Assembly: GCA_003169975.1 (NCBI GenBank)
Contig: PNAA01000057.1
Coordinates: 62,001-126,000, forward strand
Length of the DNA stretch: 64,000 nt
From: Spartobacteria bacterium
GTDB lineage: Bacteria > Verrucomicrobiota > Verrucomicrobiia > Chthoniobacterales > UBA10450
Direction: 5' to 3'
Shown here: piece by piece, positions 26,690 to 34,444 of the stretch
How the letters are laid out: each line of letters opens with the position of its first letter
Position numbering within the stretch: the stretch's first letter is position 1
Position numbers and translations under genes: made by a program
Notes under the pieces: model-generated
Told to the model about the DNA's origin: nothing
Databases searched by the model: none
What the model saw: only the letters and a program-made list of their open reading frames with translations

Positions 26690-27085
26690 GGCCGCCTGCG
26701 ACCAAAGAATGATCGATTTGCGGCGGAAACGATCGGCCAGATGACCTGCCGGGAGGGAAAGCGCGACGATCGGGACCGCCGCGACGAAACCGACCAGGCC
26801 AAGCGCGGTGGCGGAGTGCGTTCGGGCGTAAACTTCCCATTCGATCGAGATCGTCAGCATCTGGCGGCCGACGATCGAGACGAAGTTGCCGAGAATGTAG
26901 GAGGTGTAGCCGCGAAAGCGAAAAGCCGCGTAGGGATCGCGCGGCGCCGGCGAATCATCGAGCGGGGTAAAGGCGCGGACGGTTTTCGCTCGGGCATCGT
27001 CGCGCGCGGCAAATCGGCCCGGGCGCAGGAGATTGTAAAGTCGGGCGGGAGCGTCGCAACCGGCTTCCGCCTTTTCGAAGCGACG
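26690..27085 (-). pseudogene. MFS transporter, N-terminal fragment
   Basis: Minus-strand reading gives DPYAAFRFRGYTSYILGNF, then QMLTISIEWEVYARTHSA and the MFS signature loop AGHLADRFRRKSI at about 26,740, then breaks off near the permease fragment. No ATG or GTG lies between the upstream stop (27086) and the conserved part, so the 5' end may also be damaged. It has the same orientation as, and is complementary in coverage to, the C-terminal half at 19.17-19.78 kb. Confidence 0.7.
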
Positions 27086-27375
27086 CTAGCCTATAGCCGG
27101 GGCGGTGAGATTAAGCGCGGGTGAATCGGGGGTCGCGGCGGACGCGCGGCGGCAACGACCTTGCATTCGCGACGGCGGGCCGTTCTTGTGTCGATAGTTA
27201 GCTTTGACCCCCGTTCCCCCGACCCCGCAAACGCCCAAACGAAGTTGATCAATCAAAGAACTGAAGTGCTGAAAAATACCTTTCGGAAGCCACCAGCCCA
27301 TAATGCGCGGCGACAGTCAACTCATCGTCTCCAACGTCGTCGGCAACTCGTTTCCTTTGAGAACGAGAGCTTCAT

Positions 27376-28176
27376 CTATGTACGTGCCAGACGCTCGTAT
27401 CGTCCGCCACCGAGAAATAACACGAGCCCAAGGTCGCGAAGGCGTTGCATCTGTTGACGCAGCTTCTCGCGAACGTGTCGATTATCGGGATATCGCGATG
27501 TCGCGAGCGGTAAACATGCGGCGAATACTTCCGTCATCGTGAAACTCTCGGAGGGGATTTGTGATATTCCTTCCATTGTCAATTGTAGCCAACCTGAGAA
27601 GCTTCCGATGAGCCGTTCCAATTGACGGCGCTGAAGTCGGACCCGCAGCGGCGTTTCGATAGCCTTGTCCCGCAATATCGTGACGCGCGGCAGAGCCGCG
27701 CGCAAGCTCTCGACGGGGCCTCGCAACTCCGCCAGATCGTCGGCAGTCCAGAGCTGCGGCTTCGCCTTGCTGCCAAACCCCGACCTAATGAAACCTCGAA
27801 GTACGCCGATATCTTTGCGGCGCCTAATCTCAAAACCGCACTCGCGATTGTGATGCATTCCTGAGAACGTCGCGTTTGCAGATGTGATCAGCGCTCGTCT
27901 GTTGTCGACAACGTAGACTTTCGCGTGAAGAGAGCTAAGGCTCAGAACTCCACCGCTTCTAACGGCTAATGCCCAAACGGCTTCCAAATCAGAGGCATCA
28001 CGGGCGAAATCGCTTAGGAGTGTTCTTGTGAGAAGCGTAAACTCGACGTTGTTGCGGACCTGCGAGACAGCCTTCTCCAAGTAGACTCCGACGTATGGAC
28101 TCGCAACGGCGAAGGACGATGAGCAGTCCTTCAAAGCACTCGCGAGCCATCGATCTGTGGGAGAAACAATGATCAT
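27376..28176 (-). CDS. phospholipase D-superfamily nuclease-like protein with C-terminal winged helix
   Basis: A 266-residue protein. The N-terminal 120 residues form a PLD-like domain with one HKD motif (LHAKVYVVDNRRALITSAN: H84, K86, D91, N101); a single motif implies a dimeric active site, as in the endonucleases Nuc and BfiI. The C-terminal 70 residues (YPDNRHVREKLRQQMQRLRD, then GLVLFLGGGRYE) resemble the DNA-binding winged helix at the end of several restriction endonucleases such as the Dam-replacing family. The start overlaps the small gene upstream (ATGA). A DNA-cleaving defence role is an inference. Confidence 0.75.
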   Translation of the reverse strand: MIIVSPTDRWLASALKDCSSSFAVASPYVGVYLEKAVSQVRNNVEFTLLTRTLLSDFARDASDLEAVWALAVRSGGVLSLSSLHAKVYVVDNRRALITSANATFSGMHHNRECGFEIRRRKDIGVLRGFIRSGFGSKAKPQLWTADDLAELRGPVESLRAALPRVTILRDKAIETPLRVRLQRRQLERLIGSFSGWLQLTMEGISQIPSESFTMTEVFAACLPLATSRYPDNRHVREKLRQQMQRLRDLGLVLFLGGGRYERLART

Positions 28177-28382
28177 TTCCCAATCATATCGACCACGCCG
28201 CGTGTTTGGGTTGGAAGAACGGACATCGGTTGCACAAACAAGTTACCAGCCTCGACGTCATCTCCCGGTGACTCGCCAACGTCCCAATCGATCTTAACAA
28301 CGCGCAGGTTCTTCGCATCGCTGTAAACCTCCTGAATCACGCCGCCACTAATTTCGATGATGAGCGTCTGCATATGAGTCAT
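28173..28382 (-). CDS. 69-residue protein of unknown function
   Basis: A small acidic protein with MQTLIIEISGGVIQEVYSD and VVKIDWDVGESPGDD. Similar short proteins with this I-E-x-x-G-G-V-V-Q-x-V-Y pattern occur sporadically in bacteria as far as I recall. It sits between the BglII/BstYI-like remnant and the PLD gene, overlapping the latter by 4 bases and following the former with no gap, which implies one operon. No function can be given. Confidence 0.6.
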   Translation of the reverse strand: MTHMQTLIIEISGGVIQEVYSDAKNLRVVKIDWDVGESPGDDVEAGNLFVQPMSVLPTQTRGVVDMIGK

Positions 28383-28793
28383 TTATTTCCATCTCATCAC
28401 AAGATCCACATCAAAGTCATAAGTTCGACTTACAATGGGGCTACCTATTGACCGCTTCTCGGGTGACCCATCGACAGGGCCCATCGCTTTCTTGCAACAA
28501 TCAACCTTGTGAGTGGGACTGTCCATTACGGTTTCATCGACCCGGATTTGCGTTTCGAATTTTCGTTCGCGCCAACCCCGTTTTGTAAATTCGCTGTCAA
28601 TCGATCCTGATACCTTACTCTTCCCGCCTCCCCCGACACTAATGTGACTCTTCAGGAGACGAAAAGCGCTCAGCACCGCCACGATGTCATCCCATTCCTG
28701 GCGAAAATCGCTGCGCAATACGGCTGATGCCTGCCGCCATTCGTGAACTGCGTAGTTTTTGCGAATGAATCCGGAAAGATTGCTCAGCGCCAC
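28383..28793 (-). CDS. BglII/BstYI-family restriction endonuclease, truncated
   Basis: The 136 residues begin (GTG) with LSNLSGFIRKNYAVHEWRQA and include LLKSHISVGGGGKSKVSGSI and VDETVMDSPTHKVDC, the N-terminal and central parts of BglII/BstYI-type enzymes. In relatives the next segment carries the catalytic E-x-E and a conserved W-N-N-K-D stretch. Here it is replaced by an unrelated tail after KVDC, so the active site and the C-terminal half are missing. It may be a dead remnant or a regulatory remainder. No cognate methyltransferase is seen within the window. Confidence 0.6.
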   Translation of the reverse strand: MALSNLSGFIRKNYAVHEWRQASAVLRSDFRQEWDDIVAVLSAFRLLKSHISVGGGGKSKVSGSIDSEFTKRGWRERKFETQIRVDETVMDSPTHKVDCCKKAMGPVDGSPEKRSIGSPIVSRTYDFDVDLVMRWK

Positions 28794-28953
28794 GCGCCGG
28801 ATCTACTCGGCTAATTCGCTCAGAACCAGCCTTAAAGTCGAAACGGTCCGGTTTTTGAGATTTGAATTGGCGGGGTGGTCCGATCGGCGAATTGAGGTAG
28901 AGCAACTAGGCAACTAGGGTCAGTCAACATTTCTTGACTGCTCGGGCGCGCAC

Positions 28954-29286
28954 TCATTCGTTGAATGGTTCGTCGCGATGGCCGTGCCAAAAGCGCAGCA
29001 CTTCGACGATTCCATCGGCTTCTTTTAGCAGGTAAAGGATGCGGTACGAGTGCTTGAAAACCGGCAGCTCCTGCGTCTCCGGATAGGCGGTGTGGCGGAG
29101 ATGACGGCCCGCGCGCGCCGTGCCGTGCCGCAATCGCTCAGCTGGCGGATCGCTTCAGTCGGAAGGTCGTGCGCGTATTGCTCGCCACGCTCCGGTTCAT
29201 CGCGGTCGGTCCAGTAGCCGACGATTTCGCCGACGTCGTCCCACGCGCTCTCCGTGAAGGATTACGCGGAAGTTTTGCGCGGCCAT
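28954..29286 (-). pseudogene. RelE/ParE-type toxin with two frameshifts
   Basis: From ATG 29284-29286 the reading MAAQNFRVIL matches a toxin N-terminus. A shifted frame continues AWDDVGEIVGYWTDRDEPER and RQLSDCGTAR. A third frame gives SYRILYLLKEADGIVEVLRF and ends WHGHRDEPFNE with stop at 28954-28956. All three pieces together make a normal-length ParE-like mRNA interferase or gyrase toxin. The frameshifts, at about 29,255 and 29,120, should inactivate it unless they are sequencing errors. Confidence 0.7.
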
Positions 29287-29462
29287 CGCTCCTGCACTTT
29301 CGCCAGGAATTCCTCCCCGCCGTAAGTGCGTCCTTCGCGCACGTCTTCCATCGCTTCACCGATGGCGTGATTCATCCGCAAGGTCTCGCGAACTTCAGTG
29401 AGCAACGGAGAATTATCGGGACGTTCATCAACGAGATTGTGAATCTGTTGCTTGAGCGTCAT
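29262..29462 (-). CDS. antitoxin of the broken RelE/ParE module
   Basis: A 66-residue protein (MTLKQQIHNLVDERPDNSPL and a C-terminal region EGRTYGGEEFLAKVQERW) that overlaps the start of the toxin remnant by 25 bases, the usual antitoxin-first arrangement. The C-terminal part is the likely toxin-binding segment. No classical ribbon-helix-helix motif is obvious, so the antitoxin class is unclear. Confidence 0.6.
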   Translation of the reverse strand: MTLKQQIHNLVDERPDNSPLLTEVRETLRMNHAIGEAMEDVREGRTYGGEEFLAKVQERWPRKTSA

Positions 29463-29683
29463 GTGTCGAGATTAGCACGGTCTCGTCCTTTTCCTCAACC
29501 ACGAGTTTTAGTAAATTGGGTGCGGAAGAAGCGGGGTGGCGTCTCAAACAATCGACGGAGGGTTCCGATCGGCGAACTGGATGGGCAGCTTTGCCGTGGC
29601 GAACTCCGAAAGGCTTCGCGAGCCAGCTCAGAAGAGAATCTGTGTAAATCTGCGCAGTCTGTAGATAAGGACGAAAATGCCGG

Positions 29684-30451
29684 CTATTTCTTGTCGTCGG
29701 CCTTTGGCTCTGCCTTGCCCGCCATTTTTTGGGCGAGACCGGCGGCGAATTTCGTGTACTGCGCGCTGTCGACCGTGAAGTGGCCCAGCATGTAGTTGGA
29801 GTTTTCCCACGACCAGTTTTGCTCCGCATCGTTATAGGTCATCATGGCGGTGCGGCCTTGCTGGTATTCGTGGTGGATCGGGTCGGCCCCCGGCGGGTTA
29901 ACGACCTTGGGCGCGCCCCCGAGGCCGCCTGCGAGGAGGTGACCGCTGAATTTGCCGTACTGCCCGAGGGAGATCTCGTGATCTTTCCCTTTGATCTTGC
30001 GGGTGATGGCGACGTAGCGCGTCTCCGTTTTCGGGGAGGCGCCTGGAATCAAGACGACGCCGGCGATCGCTTCGAGGGCTTTGCGTTGCGCGGGGTTGGC
30101 CTTCTCGTCGATGTAGTTATAGGAAAAATTCCATTTCCCGAAGGATTCCATCATGGCCTGGCCTTCCGGACTTTGTGACATATTGGCGATGGCAAGCCCA
30201 TCGAGCTTTACTTTGCCGTAGGTCCCCTTCTCGATGAAAAGGACCTGGCCACCACCACAGGTCATCTTGGTCGGTTTGGAATCAAACCAACAGGGACAAG
30301 CCGCGTCACAGGAACAGGCTTCCTCAAGTTGCCCAGTGATTTTCCACGGCGTTTTGTCTCCGGTTTTTTCCGATGCACGACCGATGGAGATGGTCGTAAG
30401 GAAGCCCGCAGCGAGCATCGGAACCAGCGCGATGAATCGCGTAGTTCTCAT
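29684..30451 (-). CDS. exported DUF1326 domain protein
   Basis: I start at the ATG 30449-30451, which yields a signal peptide (MRTTRFIALVPMLAAGFLTT) and a 255-residue product; a longer frame upstream to 30814 is not supported. The mature protein begins with WKITGQLEEACSCDAACPCW, the Cys-rich motif of DUF1326, followed by CGGGQ and a beta-rich body. The family function is not established; the paired Cys residues may bind a metal. It ends with a Lys/Ala-rich tail. Confidence 0.8.
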   Translation of the reverse strand: MRTTRFIALVPMLAAGFLTTISIGRASEKTGDKTPWKITGQLEEACSCDAACPCWFDSKPTKMTCGGGQVLFIEKGTYGKVKLDGLAIANMSQSPEGQAMMESFGKWNFSYNYIDEKANPAQRKALEAIAGVVLIPGASPKTETRYVAITRKIKGKDHEISLGQYGKFSGHLLAGGLGGAPKVVNPPGADPIHHEYQQGRTAMMTYNDAEQNWSWENSNYMLGHFTVDSAQYTKFAAGLAQKMAGKAEPKADDKK

Positions 30452-30719
30452 AATGAAAGAGACTACGCCCGGGCATTCCGTCGCGACAAGCAAATTGTGC
30501 GCGCAGCCGGGTAGCCGGGCAGAGAGCACGAGGAGGACGATGCGAAATGATTCAAGCCTGGGCCGGAGCCGACTTTCGCGAGGGCAGGAGGTGGTAGACG
30601 ATTCTCTCGGAGTCGGAGGCTGCGAAACGCGAGGGGCAACTCGCAACCAACAACCGTCTGCGATCGGCGACGATTTGCCCCGCGCTTCGCACAGCGAAGC
30701 GGCTACAGAAGCGAAGCGT

Positions 30720-31772
30720 TTACAGCAGCACCGTGCTCCGTACCCAGCCGGTGTGATTGTTAGGAGAAAGCGCGGCTCGTTCCATCCGCCGGTTTTGCAG
30801 GTGAGCCGATTCATTCCCGTCCTCCGGCGCGCGCGGCACGTCCGGCGTCGGCGGAATTTCCGGCAAATCCTGGTTTTCTAATTTTTCCAGGCGTGCCCGC
30901 ACTCCGGCCGGGATTTTGCCGCGCTGCTCCGCGGTATCGATCGGCCCCTTGAAGAGCACTTTCCCCTGCGCGTCTTTGGCGCTCAGCATTTTCCGGCCGT
31001 CAACTTTCTCAATCTTCAGCTCGCCCTGCTCATCGGAAAAACTGATCGTCGCTTTCCCGAGATCGACCCGGGTGGTCTTGGTCGTGTCGTCGTCCGTCGT
31101 CACAACGCGCAAATGGCGCGCCGCCCGCCGCGCTTCGTCGCCCGCCCGCATCGCTTCATCCCTCGCGCGGGCCACCGCATCCCGGACCGCGGTCATATCC
31201 GGCATTTGGAAATCAAAATTCATCTTTCCCATGTCGTCCCATTTCCAGTCTCGCTCGAAGCCGAATGGTCCGTGACCCATGGACTCGTCATGCTTCTTCA
31301 GTTTCACTGTGACTTTCATCTCCTTGCCTTTGCGCAGGAGCGTGAGGTTGACGGTGGCGCCGTCGGCGAAGCTGCGCACCAGTTTCCCGAGCTGGCTGGG
31401 CTCGAGGATGATCTGGTCGTTCAACATCCGGATGATATCGCTCTGCTGCACGCCCGCGGCGGCCGCGGCGCTCTCCGGCACGACGTAATCGACCACCACG
31501 CCGAAGCCGCGGGGCAGGCCCATCTGCTCCGACAACACCCGTGGAACATTGGATGTCTCGACGCCGAGAAAGGTAACCGGTTCCTTCGGCCCCATGTCGT
31601 GCTCCGGCATGCGTCCGTGACTCATCATGGGAGGCGGAACAGGCGGGACGGGAGGCATCGGCGGGATGGGCTGCAGCGGCGGTTGCGACGGGGTCGGAGC
31701 GGGTGATTGCGCGAAGGCGGCGAGCGGCAGCAACGCGGCCAATGCAGTCGTTAGGATGATTTGTTTTTTCAT
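30720..31772 (-). CDS. exported PDZ-domain protein
   Basis: A 350-residue periplasmic protein: signal peptide (LTTALAALLPLAAFAQS), a Pro-rich linker (about 25-50), a PDZ domain (about 65-160, with LGVETSNVPRVLSEQ and GFGVVVDYVVPESAAAAAGV), then a charged helical region (AVARARDEAMRAGDEARRAA) and a small beta segment. No protease domain is attached. It is third in an operon with a sigma factor and a membrane anti-sigma-like protein, which suggests a periplasmic sensing or quality-control role in that pathway. Confidence 0.85.
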   Translation of the reverse strand: MKKQIILTTALAALLPLAAFAQSPAPTPSQPPLQPIPPMPPVPPVPPPMMSHGRMPEHDMGPKEPVTFLGVETSNVPRVLSEQMGLPRGFGVVVDYVVPESAAAAAGVQQSDIIRMLNDQIILEPSQLGKLVRSFADGATVNLTLLRKGKEMKVTVKLKKHDESMGHGPFGFERDWKWDDMGKMNFDFQMPDMTAVRDAVARARDEAMRAGDEARRAARHLRVVTTDDDTTKTTRVDLGKATISFSDEQGELKIEKVDGRKMLSAKDAQGKVLFKGPIDTAEQRGKIPAGVRARLEKLENQDLPEIPPTPDVPRAPEDGNESAHLQNRRMERAALSPNNHTGWVRSTVLL

Positions 31773-31790
31773 GGATTCAGGTGCGCGGAC

Positions 31791-32291
31791 TCATTGAAAG
31801 GAAACCGGCGTGAGGACGACCTGCTCCGCCGGATAGGAGACACGCAGGGAGGCGCCAGTCTGCGGATTGCGCCACTGCATCGTCTCGCGGGTTTGGTAGC
31901 GGACCCGCCGGAGCAGACGCTCCGATTGGTTAGGCGAGAAAACCAGACCCTCGTCCCGCTGGCGGTAGACGACCTGCGTCAGCGCGGAAGGTAGAAATCC
32001 GCTTGTCCCTGGCCCGAAGGGAGCCGGGGTCTTTTGCACCACGGCCGGTTGCGTCCGCGGCGGTTCGGCGAAAAAGGTCAGCCCGATGAAAACGAGCGCG
32101 GAAGCGGCCGTGAGGCCAAGACCAAGCGACCACCAGATATTTCGCCGCTGCGCCGTACGCGGAAGAAAACCGGCGGTTGGGGTCGGATCAGATTGCGCCA
32201 GGGCGCATTCCAACCGCGCGAACAGCTCGTCCGACACCGGCGCGGGCTGCAACTCTCTCAGCTCCGTTTCCAATTCGGAAAAATCATTCAT
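31791..32291 (-). CDS. membrane protein, probable anti-sigma factor
   Basis: A 166-residue protein with a cytoplasmic N-terminus (MNDFSELETELRELQPAPVS), one transmembrane helix (about 52-72, WWSLGLGLTAASALVFIGLT) and an extracytoplasmic C-terminal part. It overlaps the sigma factor gene by 8 bases. That topology and position are typical of ECF anti-sigma factors, although no zinc-binding ZAS motif is present. Similar proteins are often annotated only as hypothetical. Confidence 0.7.
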   Translation of the reverse strand: MNDFSELETELRELQPAPVSDELFARLECALAQSDPTPTAGFLPRTAQRRNIWWSLGLGLTAASALVFIGLTFFAEPPRTQPAVVQKTPAPFGPGTSGFLPSALTQVVYRQRDEGLVFSPNQSERLLRRVRYQTRETMQWRNPQTGASLRVSYPAEQVVLTPVSFQ

Positions 32292-32778
32292 AGGGCTGCA
32301 TCGCTTTCTTGAGGGCGCTGAGCGCGTAGCGGTAGCGCGAGGCTGCGGTGTTCGGGGAGATCGCGAGAATCTGAGCGATTTCGGCGAAGGTGAGGTCGTT
32401 CCAGATTTTCAAAACGACAACCTCCTGTTGTTCGTCAGGCAAACGCTCCACGGCTGCCGCCAGCATTTGCTGGCCTTCGTCCAGGGTGGTGAATTGCGGC
32501 TCCCAATGTTTGGCGCCATCGAGCGCGACCGCGGCTTCGCGCCGCGCCCGGCGCTGGTCGCTGCGCAAGCGGTCGAGTGCGGTCGAGCGGACGGTGGCGT
32601 AGAGCAGCGCGCGGTTTTCGATCGAATGCTGGCGTCGCCAAAAACGGACGAACGCGTCCTGCACGATGTCCTCGGCGTCAGCGCGCGAATTCGTCCAGCG
32701 GCGCGCGAAAAGGAGAAGCGCGGGGCCGAGCTGTGCGAAACAGGTTTTCCAATCTTCATCCGTAAGCGTACTCTCCAT
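32284..32778 (-). CDS. ECF RNA polymerase sigma factor
   Basis: A 164-residue sigma-70 family protein. Region 2 shows ADAEDIVQDAFVRFWRR (core binding and -10 recognition), and region 4 shows LPDEQQEVVVLKIWNDLTFA and AISPNTAASRYRYAL, the -35 recognition helix. It heads the sigma, anti-sigma, PDZ operon and probably drives its own transcription. It diverges from the gene at 32817 with only 38 bases between starts, so promoters must overlap. Confidence 0.92.
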   Translation of the reverse strand: MESTLTDEDWKTCFAQLGPALLLFARRWTNSRADAEDIVQDAFVRFWRRQHSIENRALLYATVRSTALDRLRSDQRRARREAAVALDGAKHWEPQFTTLDEGQQMLAAAVERLPDEQQEVVVLKIWNDLTFAEIAQILAISPNTAASRYRYALSALKKAMQPYE

Positions 32779-32816
32779 GACCTCTTCACGGTCTTTTAAT
32801 ATGGAGACGCCGCCAA

Positions 32817-33683
32817 ATGCAGTTTTTGTCTAGCCAGGTGAAATTTCCTTTCTCCATCGCGGCCACGCTGCTCTCGCTCTGCGCCGCGACCGCTTCTTTC
32901 GCGGAAGTCCCCGCGACGGACGGCAACGCTCGGTCGCTCGCCGCGGCGGAGTCTGCTTTCGCGCAGGAAGCACTCGCCAAAGGGACGCGCAGCGCGTTTC
33001 TCGACGCGCTCTCCGACGATGGCGTCGTCTTCCAGCCCGGACCGCAAAATGGCCGGAAAGCGTGGGAAGCGCGGAAGGATGGGAGCGGGGTTCTGGAGTG
33101 GCAACCGGTGCTCGCGGTCGTCGCAGCGAGCGGCGATTTCGGTTACACCACGGGTCCGTGGACTTTCAGAAAGACCGCGGCGGAAAAGCAGTCGGCCGCT
33201 TGCGGGCAATTCGTTTCCATCTGGCGCCGGGAAGCCGGGAAATGGAAACTGCTCTTCGATCTCGGCACTGAAAATCCGCCGCCGACGGTGCCGGCCCCGG
33301 CCCTGCAGCTGCGCGACAACCGCACGCCTAACGAATCGGCAGCGGCGGCGCACGCCACTTTGTTGGAGCAGGAACGGAGCTATTCTGCGGACCGCGGAAA
33401 GAATTTTCCCACCTGGGCCGCGGACGATGTCCGTCTTTATCTGCCGGAGAAATTTCCGGTGATCGGCAAGGCCGAAGCGATCGCAGCTCTGAAGGACGCG
33501 CCCAACACGATCACGTTCCGCGAGCCGAAAGGAGAAGTCGCGAGCAGCGGCGACCTCGGCTTCGCCTGGGGCGAGTATGCCGCCGGGCAAACGGCGGAAG
33601 CGACCGGCTACTACCTGCATATCTGGCGCAAGAACGAGCAGGGCCAATGCCGGCTCGCGCTCGATTTGCTGCACCCCCGTTAG
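32817..33683 (+). CDS. exported protein with two DUF4440/NTF2-like domains
   Basis: A 288-residue protein with a signal peptide (IAATLLSLCAATASFA). Two related halves follow: about 35-150 with AESAFAQEALAKGTRSAFLD and GQFVSIWRREAGKWKLLFD, and about 160-285 with HATLLEQERSYSAD and GYYLHIWRKNEQGQCRLALD. Each ends in the W-R-x(n)-G-x-W/C pattern of SnoaL/DUF4440 domains. Ligand unknown. It ends CGT TAG inside one of the CGTTAGGC octamers. Confidence 0.8.
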   Translation: MQFLSSQVKFPFSIAATLLSLCAATASFAEVPATDGNARSLAAAESAFAQEALAKGTRSAFLDALSDDGVVFQPGPQNGRKAWEARKDGSGVLEWQPVLAVVAASGDFGYTTGPWTFRKTAAEKQSAACGQFVSIWRREAGKWKLLFDLGTENPPPTVPAPALQLRDNRTPNESAAAAHATLLEQERSYSADRGKNFPTWAADDVRLYLPEKFPVIGKAEAIAALKDAPNTITFREPKGEVASSGDLGFAWGEYAAGQTAEATGYYLHIWRKNEQGQCRLALDLLHPR

Positions 33684-33697
33684 GCAGACGAACCAGC

Positions 33698-34444
33698 ATG
33701 GAACCAGCCTCTCTCGTGCAGTCGGTCTCGATCATCGTTCCGACACTGAACGAAGCGGAAAACGTGGAGCAGCTAACCCGACAGATCATGGCGAGCGGCA
33801 TTGATCCGCTGGAAATTATCTTCGTCGACGATGGCTCGACCGATGGAACCTGCGAGCGCGTCCGCGCGCTGGCCGCGGAATTTCCCGTTCGCCTCGTGGT
33901 GCGCGAAAATCCGACCCTCGGTCTCTCCGGGGCGGTCGTCGCCGGCGCGCACGCCGCGACGGGCGATCTCCTCGTGGTGATGGATGCCGACCTCAGCCAC
34001 CCGCCATCCCGAATTCCCGACCTCGTTAGGCCGCTGCAGGCGGGCGGCTGCGAAATGGTCATCGGCAGCCGTTACGTGCGCGGCGGCACCACTCCGGGTT
34101 GGCCGCTCTGGCGCAGGATCATGTCGCGCGCCGCCTCGGCCTTCGCCTATCCGCTGACCCGGGTGCACGATTCGATGTGCGGCTTCTTTGCCATCCCGCG
34201 GCCGCTGTTACTCGAGCTGGCGCCGGCCGCGACTGGATTCAAGATCGCTTTCGAAATCATCGTGCACGGCGGGCGAAGTATCCGGGTCAGGGAGATCCCG
34301 ATCGCCTTTCGCGATCGGGCGCGGGGCGCGTCGAAAATGACCTTCCGCGTCGCCGCCGTCTTTTTCGTCCGCTGGCTGGCGGCGGTCGTTAGGCGGAAAC
34401 CGGCGCGCGCCGCAGCCGCCACAGTTCGAGCGCCAGTCCGATAA
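33698..34444 (+). CDS. family 2 glycosyltransferase (dolichyl/polyprenyl-phosphate mannose synthase-like)
   Basis: GT-A enzyme of 248 residues from the ATG at 33698 (an earlier in-frame start would overlap the previous gene). It has SIIVPTLNEAENVEQL, the nucleotide site FVDDGSTDGT, and the metal motif MDADLSHPP, with RARGASKMTF near the end as in DPM synthases. It probably makes a polyprenyl-phosphate sugar for the adjacent GT87-like membrane enzyme, with which it overlaps tail to tail by 56 bases. Confidence 0.9.
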   Translation: MEPASLVQSVSIIVPTLNEAENVEQLTRQIMASGIDPLEIIFVDDGSTDGTCERVRALAAEFPVRLVVRENPTLGLSGAVVAGAHAATGDLLVVMDADLSHPPSRIPDLVRPLQAGGCEMVIGSRYVRGGTTPGWPLWRRIMSRAASAFAYPLTRVHDSMCGFFAIPRPLLLELAPAATGFKIAFEIIVHGGRSIRVREIPIAFRDRARGASKMTFRVAAVFFVRWLAAVVRRKPARAAAATVRAPVR

